Shown in pieces: positions 24,261 through 29,386 of a stretch of DNA of 29,386 bases. Under the pieces are notes generated by a model. It did not search any database. It was not told the origin of the DNA and saw only the letters and a list, made by a program, of their open reading frames with translations. The position numbers were made by a program, and so were the translations under genes. This DNA is from Geodermatophilaceae bacterium (GTDB lineage: Bacteria > Actinomycetota > Actinomycetes > Mycobacteriales > Geodermatophilaceae): contig JACCUM010000244.1 of NCBI GenBank assembly GCA_013811805.1, positions 1 through 29,386 on the forward strand, written 5' to 3'. Position 1 is the first letter of the stretch, and every line of letters starts with the position of its first letter.

Positions 24261-24401
24261 CTGATCCTGCTGAACTCGTTCGACTGAGAGGACCTTGCAA
24301 CGCTGGGTGCCAGCTGGGCGCATGCCGGACCAGCACGCTGGCCGAGGGTCAGACCGTAGTGGTGCTCCGTTGGATTGCCGGAACTTGCGCAGCCACCTGA
24401 A

Positions 24402-24420
24402 TTAGGTAAGCCTTACCTTC
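24402..24420 (+). promoter_or_regulatory. Iron box (IdeR/DmdR/DtxR-type operator) of efeUOB
   Basis: TTAGGTAAGCCTTACCTTC contains the perfect 15-bp palindrome AGGTAAG-C-CTTACCT (24404-24418) and fits the DtxR-family consensus TTAGGTTAGGCTAACCTAA. It lies 24 bp before the efeU start, where an iron-loaded repressor would block transcription. The 183-bp gap holds no other gene. Confidence 0.85.
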
Positions 24421-24443
24421 GTCGTCTCATTCGGAGGTGCTCG

Positions 24444-25334
24444 GTGGATCAGGCATTCCTCGCCAGCTATTTGATCGGGCTCCGCGAAGGACTCGAGGCC
24501 ACCCTGGTGGTCAGCATCTTGATCGCCTACCTGGTCAAGTCCGATCGCCGGCGACAGCTGCCGCCGGTCTGGCTCGGCGTGGCCGTGGCGGTTGCGCTCA
24601 GCGTCGGTTTCGGGGGACTGCTGACCTTCACCCAGACCAGCGTGTTGTCGGACTTCCGCTCCCGGGAGCTGTTCGAGGCGATCACCTCGGTCATCGCCGT
24701 CGCGCTGGTGACCTGGATGATCTTCTGGATGCGCCGTACCGCCCGGGCGCTCAAAGGCCAGCTGCAAGGCAAGCTCGAACAAGCGGTCGGACTGGGTACG
24801 GCCGCGGTGGCGGGCCTCGCGTTCGTCTCCGTCGTACGCGAAGGCCTGGAGACCGCACTGCTGTTCTTCTCCGCAGTACAGGGCGCGACGACGTCCACCG
24901 CCCCGCTGCTGGCCATCGCTGCCGGCCTGCTGACCGCGATCGCGATCGGATTCGGGCTGTACGCCGGTGCGGTCCGGATCAACCTCGGCACCTTCTTCAC
25001 CTGGAGCGGGGTCGCCCTGATCTTCGTGGCTGCCGGAATCTTCAAGTACGGCATCCACGACTTCCAGGAGGCCGAGGTCCTACCCGGCCTGAACACACTG
25101 GCTTTCGACATCTCCGGGACGCTGGATCCGAACTCCTGGTACGGCGCCGCGTTGGCCGGGATGTTCAACATCACGGCGGCACCGTCGGTCCTGGAGATGA
25201 TCGCCTACCTCGGGTACCTGATCCCGGTACTCGCGTTCTTCCTCTGGCCGCGCGCGACTAAACCCGCCCCAGCCAGGACCAACGCACCCGAGCCCGTTGC
25301 CACCGCTGCGGCGCCAGCCGTCAGCAGGACATGA
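24444..25334 (+). CDS. efeU: EfeU-type iron permease (FTR1 family)
   Basis: 296 residues with about seven membrane helices. The two iron-binding REGLE motifs of the FTR1 family are present, at residues 14-18 (LREGLEATLVV) and 132-136 (VREGLETALLF). It moves iron across the cytoplasmic membrane with EfeO and EfeB. GTG 24444 follows a strong CGGAGGTG at 24433-24440. It is first in the efeUOB operon, directly behind an iron box, so it is expected to be on under iron starvation. The C-terminal tail is Ala/Pro-rich. Confidence 0.93.
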   Translation: MDQAFLASYLIGLREGLEATLVVSILIAYLVKSDRRRQLPPVWLGVAVAVALSVGFGGLLTFTQTSVLSDFRSRELFEAITSVIAVALVTWMIFWMRRTARALKGQLQGKLEQAVGLGTAAVAGLAFVSVVREGLETALLFFSAVQGATTSTAPLLAIAAGLLTAIAIGFGLYAGAVRINLGTFFTWSGVALIFVAAGIFKYGIHDFQEAEVLPGLNTLAFDISGTLDPNSWYGAALAGMFNITAAPSVLEMIAYLGYLIPVLAFFLWPRATKPAPARTNAPEPVATAAAPAVSRT

Positions 25335-25381
25335 CCACCCCGTCGTTGCCTCGCACCCCGTTGCCGCTTGGAGATCCTTTG

Positions 25382-26521
25382 ATGACCCGAAACTTGCTCG
25401 TACGGCTGGGCCTGGCCACTGCCGGTGCCCTGGTGCTCGCCGGATGCAGCGGCGGCGGTTCCGGTGGCGGCGGTGCGGCCGGAGGCGAGGCAGGTCTGAT
25501 CGCAGTGGCGGCCAGTGACGATTCCTGCGACGTTGACGTCGCCGAACTGCCGGCGGGTACGCACACGTTCGCGGTGACCAACAACGGCAACCGGGTCACC
25601 GAGTTCTACGTCTACGCCGAGGGCGACCGGGTCATGGGCGAGGTCGAGAACATCGCGCCCGGTCTGACCCGTGAGCTGATCGTCGAGCTCGCAGCCGGCG
25701 ACTACCAAACCGCTTGCAAGCCAGGGATGATCGGCGACGGCATCCGGAACGATCTGACCGTCACCGGCGAGGCAGAGCGGCTGACCGAGGACGAGCTGCT
25801 CGCCCAGGCAACCGAGGACTACTCCCGGTACGTACAGAGCCAGACCGTCGCCTTGACCGAGAAGAACGACGAGTTCGTCGCCGCGATCCTGGCCGGCGAT
25901 ATTCCCGGCGCCAAGGCGCTGTTCCCGGTCGCCCGTACGTACTGGGAGCGGATCGAACCGGTCGCAGAGATCTTCGGCGACCTCGACCCCGCCATCGACG
26001 GCCGCGAGGGCGACCAGGCCGAAGGCGAAGAGTTCACTGGCTGGCACCGGCTGGAATACGACCTATGGGTGCTCGGTGACGTCTCGCAGTCCGGGCCGAT
26101 CGCGGAGAAGTTGCAGGTCGACGTCGCCGAAGTCGTGGAGCTGGCCAACACCACCGAGCTGTCGCCGATTCAGCTGGCCAACGGAGCCAAGGAACTGCTC
26201 GACGAGATCGCCACCGGCAAGATCACCGGCGAAGAGGACCGCTACTCGCACACCGACCTATGGGACTTCGCGGCCAATCTCGAGGGCTCGGAGGCTGCCG
26301 TACAAGCGCTGCGTCCGGCACTCGAGGAACGCGATCCGGAACTGGTCGTCGCGCTGGACACCGAGTTCGCGGATGCCACGGCCGCGCTCGAGGTGCACCG
26401 TTCCGGCGACGGCTGGCAGTTCCACGACCAGCTCAGCGCGGACCAGCTGCAGGCGCTCTCCGACGCGATCAACGCATTGGCCGAAGAGGTCAGCCAGGTT
26501 GCTGGGGTGATCGCCGGATGA
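25382..26521 (+). CDS. efeO: EfeO iron-binding lipoprotein (cupredoxin plus peptidase M75 domains)
   Basis: 379 residues. A lipoprotein signal ends at LVLAGC22, followed by a Gly/Ser linker. Residues about 35-130 are a cupredoxin-like domain (TFAVTNNGNRVTEFYVY, GDYQTACKPGM). The rest is an M75 domain with the HxxE motif at H222-E225 (TGWHRLEYDLW), the proposed iron site. It is the extracytoplasmic partner that passes iron between EfeB and EfeU. Here it is a lipoprotein, as expected for a Gram-positive-type envelope. It starts 47 bp after efeU and its stop is 22 bp before efeB. ATG 25382 is chosen because it starts right at the lipoprotein signal. Confidence 0.93.
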   Translation: MTRNLLVRLGLATAGALVLAGCSGGGSGGGGAAGGEAGLIAVAASDDSCDVDVAELPAGTHTFAVTNNGNRVTEFYVYAEGDRVMGEVENIAPGLTRELIVELAAGDYQTACKPGMIGDGIRNDLTVTGEAERLTEDELLAQATEDYSRYVQSQTVALTEKNDEFVAAILAGDIPGAKALFPVARTYWERIEPVAEIFGDLDPAIDGREGDQAEGEEFTGWHRLEYDLWVLGDVSQSGPIAEKLQVDVAEVVELANTTELSPIQLANGAKELLDEIATGKITGEEDRYSHTDLWDFAANLEGSEAAVQALRPALEERDPELVVALDTEFADATAALEVHRSGDGWQFHDQLSADQLQALSDAINALAEEVSQVAGVIAG

Positions 26522-26543
26522 CCGATCTGGATTGGAAAAGGTG

Positions 26544-27866
26544 ATGAGCGAGGAAACGCGGGCTGCACCGGGCGCGGGGTCCGGGCCCAGGCTGTCGCGT
26601 CGGCGGTTGTTCGGGTTGGCCGGGGCGGGCACGGCGGGTGTGCTGGCCGGCGGGGGAGTCGGTTTCCTGCTCGGCGATTCAGTAGCCGAAGCCGGCGGTC
26701 CGGGTGGGCCGGGGGGGCGTACGGGAGGAGCCGGGTACGGCGACCTGGCCGCGGCTACCGAGTTCGACGGTGCACACCAGGCCGGGATCGTCACCCCGGC
26801 TCAGGACCGGTTGCACTTCGCCGCCTTCGACATCGTCACCGACGACCGCACCGAACTGCAGGCCATGCTCCAGGAGTGGACCGCGGCCGCCCGCCGGATG
26901 ACTCGAGGCGAGGCAGCCGGCGAGGGCGGCGCCATCCCGGAGGTAGCCGAATCACCCCCGGACGACACCGGCGAGGCGCTCGATCTCCCGGCCAGCGGCC
27001 TGACGATCACGGTCGGATTCGGTCCTGGAATGTTCGTCGGTCCGGGTGGCGCGGACCGCTTCGGCCTGGCCGCACGGAAACCGGAGGCCCTCGAGGATCT
27101 CCCTGCGTTTCCCGGCGACACCTTGCGTCCGGAGATCAGCAGCGGAGATCTCTGCATCCAGGCCTGTGCGCACGATCCGCAGGTCGCCGTACACGCGGTG
27201 CGCAATCTGGCCCGAATCGGCTTCGGCGTCGTGTCGGTTCGCTGGTCCCAGCTGGGTTTCGGTCGTACGTCGTCCACGTCGGTCGGCCAACAGACGCCAC
27301 GAAACCTGTTCGGGTTCAAGGACGGCACGAACAACCTCAAGGCCGAGGCCGGGTCGGCCCTCGAGGACAACGTCTGGGTGCAGTCCGGGGACGGGCCGGA
27401 GTGGCTGACCGGGGGTTCGTACGTGGTGAGCCGCCGGATCGCGATGACGATCGAGACCTGGGACCGCACCTCGCTGGTCGAGCAGGAGCAGATCATCGGC
27501 CGGACCAAGCGCGAGGGCGCACCGCTGGGTACCGGCGAGGAGTTTGATCCGGTCGACCTGACTGCGGCCTCGATTTCGGAGAACGCCCACATCCGGCTGG
27601 CCAACCCGAACTCCAACGAGGGGTCAGCACTCCTCCGGCGGGGCTACAGCTTCGTCGACGGGACCACGGAGTTGGGTCGCCTGGACGCTGGGCTGTTCTT
27701 TCTCGCCTACCAGCGCGATCCTCGGACCGGGTTCATCCGAGTGCAGCGAAACCTGCGTACCGACCTGATGAACGAGTACATCCGGCACACCTCCAGCGCG
27801 ATCTTCGCCTGCCCGCCGGGTGTGGACGGCCCGGACGACTACTGGGGCCGCGCCCTGTTCGACTGA
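26544..27866 (+). CDS. efeB: EfeB, Tat-exported DyP-type heme peroxidase
   Basis: 440 residues. The Tat signal is SRRRLFGLAGAGTAGVLAGG, followed by a Gly-rich stretch. The DyP domain has the GFKDGTNN motif with catalytic Asp260, the heme-binding His349 in NAHIRLANP, and the RRGYSF and FLAYQRDPR blocks. Known EfeB proteins oxidise Fe(II) or act on heme outside the membrane as part of EfeUOB. ATG 26544 follows AAAAGG. The 3' end overlaps the end of the convergent sirtuin gene by 28 bp, so the two mRNAs are antisense there. Confidence 0.93.
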   Translation: MSEETRAAPGAGSGPRLSRRRLFGLAGAGTAGVLAGGGVGFLLGDSVAEAGGPGGPGGRTGGAGYGDLAAATEFDGAHQAGIVTPAQDRLHFAAFDIVTDDRTELQAMLQEWTAAARRMTRGEAAGEGGAIPEVAESPPDDTGEALDLPASGLTITVGFGPGMFVGPGGADRFGLAARKPEALEDLPAFPGDTLRPEISSGDLCIQACAHDPQVAVHAVRNLARIGFGVVSVRWSQLGFGRTSSTSVGQQTPRNLFGFKDGTNNLKAEAGSALEDNVWVQSGDGPEWLTGGSYVVSRRIAMTIETWDRTSLVEQEQIIGRTKREGAPLGTGEEFDPVDLTAASISENAHIRLANPNSNEGSALLRRGYSFVDGTTELGRLDAGLFFLAYQRDPRTGFIRVQRNLRTDLMNEYIRHTSSAIFACPPGVDGPDDYWGRALFD

Positions 27867-28753
27867 GCATCCGGGGGCCGGGCAAGGCTGGAACTACCGG
27901 ACGGTTTGGGGGTGCATTGAACGACCGTGTCCGCCAACGCCGTGAGCACCTCGGAGCAGCCGCCGTCGATCAGCAGCGTGGCGAACTCGTCACCTCGGGT
28001 CGGGCCCCGGTTGATGATCACCACCGGGATGTCTCGTCGCAGCCGCGCCCGTCGTACGAACCGCAGACCGGACATCACCGTCAGCGAGGAGCCGGCGACC
28101 AGCAACAGATCCGCATGATCGACCAGATCGAAGGCAGCCTCGACTCGGCCACGGGGGACGTTTTCGCCGAAGAAGACCACGTCGGGCTTGAGCCGCCCAC
28201 CGCACGCCGTACAATCAGCGATCCGGAACCCGGCCACGTCGGCCAGCACCGCGTCACCGTCGGGGGCCGTCTCGATCGCCGCGCCGACTCGTTCGACGAA
28301 GCCGGGGTTGAGTTCGGCGAGCCGGTCCTGCAGTTCGTACCGATGCGTACGGGCCGCGCAGTCCAGGCAGATCACATCGGCGATCCGGCCATGCAGGTCG
28401 ATCACGTTCTGGCTCCCGGCCGCCCGGTGCAGGTCGTCGACGTTCTGGGTGATCAGGCCGCGGATGGCGCCGAGCCGCTCCAAGTCGGCCATCGCCAGGT
28501 GCCCGTCGTTCGGGAGCGCCCGGGTCATCCGCGCGTACCCGACATGGCTGCGGGCCCAATACCGCTGCCGGGCCTGCTCGCCGCTGCTGAACTCCGTGAT
28601 CGTCATCGGCGTACGACGCGGCGAATCCGGTCCGCGGTAGTCCGGGATGCCGGAGTCCGTGCTGATGCCCGCTCCGGTCAGCGCGACGGCCCTACCTGAG
28701 CCGAGCAGCGCCGCCAATTCCTGCGCCGCAGTCACCATCACCGTCACCGTCAC
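27839..28753 (-). CDS. NAD-dependent protein deacetylase (sirtuin, Sir2 family)
   Basis: 304 residues. The Sir2 motifs are GAGISTDSGIPDYRG from residue 27, TQNVDDLH at 102-109, the catalytic His121 in DLHG, two Cys pairs (C129-x2-C132 and CTAC) for zinc, and VVFFGE. It removes acyl groups from lysines with NAD+. The C-terminal tail (about the last 30 residues) is Ser/Pro/Arg-rich and is the part that overlaps efeB. The start is unsure because GTGACG-type codons repeat (GTG 28753, GTG and ATG a few codons later). Confidence 0.92.
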   Translation of the reverse strand: MTVTVMVTAAQELAALLGSGRAVALTGAGISTDSGIPDYRGPDSPRRTPMTITEFSSGEQARQRYWARSHVGYARMTRALPNDGHLAMADLERLGAIRGLITQNVDDLHRAAGSQNVIDLHGRIADVICLDCAARTHRYELQDRLAELNPGFVERVGAAIETAPDGDAVLADVAGFRIADCTACGGRLKPDVVFFGENVPRGRVEAAFDLVDHADLLLVAGSSLTVMSGLRFVRRARLRRDIPVVIINRGPTRGDEFATLLIDGGCSEVLTALADTVVQCTPKPSGSSSLARPPDAQSNRARPQ

Positions 28754-28816
28754 CGCCCCAGGTTATGTCGCAGCGCGTTGATCCGACGCACGTTGCCCTC
28801 GATCGGCCTGATCCCG

Positions 28817-28868
28817 TGATCGTGAGTGGCCTGGGTGCAGTTTGCCTACTCCCTTGCGCTCAAGATCA
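28817..28868. repeat. Family D palindromic repeat (D-4)
   Basis: TGATCGTGAGTGGC (28817-28830) and TGCGCTCAAGATCA (28855-28868), 52 bp, with CTGGGTGCAG in the middle. It lies about 60 bp upstream of the sirtuin start and directly before a gene scrap. Confidence 0.7.
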
Positions 28869-28871
28869 TGA

Positions 28872-28968
28872 ACGAATCGGGCCCGGCAACCCGACGCCGT
28901 GCGCCGATTACGCGGTCGCCGACGTGATCAACCATCTCGCCTTCAGCTTCGAGATGGCCGCGGTTAGT
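28872..28968 (+). pseudogene. Scrap of a DinB-like/TIGR03086-type protein gene
   Basis: The stretch reads GPGNPTPCADYAVADVINHLAFSFEMAAV. This fits the start of actinobacterial DinB-like mycothiol-dependent proteins (pattern 'TPCxxWDVRxLVNHL'), which includes a metal-ligand His. It is cut off on the right by family A repeat A-3 and on the left by family D repeat D-4, leaving only about 30 codons. It cannot be functional. Confidence 0.5.
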
Positions 28969-29030
28969 GTTGATCATCGGCAAACTGGGGGTTTGGTCCG
29001 CGAAAACAGCCTGCTTTGCCGATGATCAAC
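28969..29030. repeat. Family A palindromic repeat (A-3)
   Basis: A perfect 16-bp inverted repeat, GTTGATCATCGGCAAA at 28969-28984 and its complement at 29015-29030, again 62 bp. The inner part (GGGGGTTTGGTCCGCGAAAAC) aligns with A-1 and A-2. It ends 25 bp beyond the 3' end of the minus-strand gene at the window edge. Confidence 0.85.
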
Positions 29031-29055
29031 TGGGGTTCAAGGCCGACGTGCTCGG

Positions 29056-29386
29056 TCAGAAGCCGCCGAAGTCCCCGCCACCGAAATCGCCGCCGCCGCC
29101 GAAGTCCCCGCCACCGAAGCCACCGCTCATGTCGCCGCCGCCGGCCTCGTAGCCCCCGCCATCGCCGTACCCGCCAGAGTCGCCGTACCCGCCGCCATCG
29201 CCGTACCCGCCGTCGCCACCGGCATCTCCGCCGCCGCCACCGGCATCTCCGCCGCCGTCACCGCCTGAGTCACCGCCGCCATCACCGGATTCGGCACCGT
29301 CGCCGTACCCCTCGGAATAGCCCTGTTCGAAGGACTCCGTCGACGGAACGCCGGCCATCCCGCCGAACATCGCGCTGAACAGGAAC
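29056..29386 (-). CDS. C-terminal part of a protein with Gly/Asp/Tyr-rich tail (5' end outside window)
   Basis: The frame is open to the window edge; the visible 109 residues begin FLFSAMFGGMAGVPSTESFEQGYSEGYGDG. About 80 residues of low complexity follow, with repeats of the types GGYGDGGGYGDSGG and FGGGDFGGG, ending DFGGF before the stop at 29056. Such tails are common at the C-terminus of actinobacterial membrane or TPM-like proteins, but the domain that would name the gene is not in view. The repetitive DNA (GCCGCC/CGCCGTACCC) could vary in length between strains. Confidence 0.7.
   Translation of the reverse strand, partial: FLFSAMFGGMAGVPSTESFEQGYSEGYGDGAESGDGGGDSGGDGGGDAGGGGGDAGGDGGYGDGGGYGDSGGYGDGGGYEAGGGDMSGGFGGGDFGGGGDFGGGDFGGF

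Overview
The window is about 29.4 kb of high-GC DNA with GTG/TTG starts, mycothiol/F420-era actinobacterial families (TIGR04338 plus DUF2786 pair, deazaflavin-type nitroreductase, WHG-domain TetR, ECF41 sigma factor) and an IdeR/DmdR-type iron box. It is best read as the chromosome of an actinobacterium; a propionibacterial/nocardioidal relative is only a guess. I see no rRNA, tRNA, CRISPR array, transposase or phage gene.

Layout. 1-3.8 kb: a CPBP membrane protease homologue, a CPA1 Na+/H+ antiporter, and on the minus strand a DUF2786 protein followed by a HEXXH metallohydrolase. 3.8-4.2 kb: a palindromic repeat and a broken vapC toxin remnant. 4.2-10.1 kb: the DEAH helicase gene hrpA, a membrane molybdopterin oxidoreductase and a DUF952 protein. 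10.2-18.3 kb: a lytic transglycosylase; a TetR-paaK operon; a conserved unknown gene convergent with a second TetR gene; that TetR faces a frameshifted F420-type nitroreductase gene across two copies of a palindromic operator; then an AraC regulator divergent from an aldehyde dehydrogenase-EthD operon. 18.3-24.3 kb: an Ogt-type DNA methyltransferase, a carboxymuconolactone decarboxylase (CMD) gene convergent with an ECF41 sigma gene, a 3-hydroxyacyl-CoA dehydrogenase, a broken GyrI-like gene, an SRPBCC protein and a PhzF protein. 24.4-27.9 kb: the iron-uptake operon efeUOB behind an iron box. 27.8-29.4 kb: a sirtuin, a gene scrap and the Gly/Asp-rich end of a gene that runs off the window.

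How genes work together. PaaK, ALDH, EthD, CMD and 3-hydroxyacyl-CoA dehydrogenase with TetR/AraC regulators suggest catabolism of aromatic or aliphatic acids, in several small transcription units rather than one cluster. The ECF41 gene and its CMD neighbour each carry the same promoter pattern ([TC]GTCACG, 16 nt, CGTC), so they probably form one autoregulated module. EfeU, EfeO and EfeB form a complete low-pH/ferrous iron importer.

The least explained feature is a dense population of short paired-palindrome elements (52-69 bp). I count thirteen loci in at least four sequence families, nearly all between genes. Within a family the spacing of the two palindromic halves is fixed (42 bp in family C, 41 bp in B, 52 bp in A). 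One family C copy lies in frame inside hrpA and is translated. Several of the gene remnants here lie next to or between such elements.
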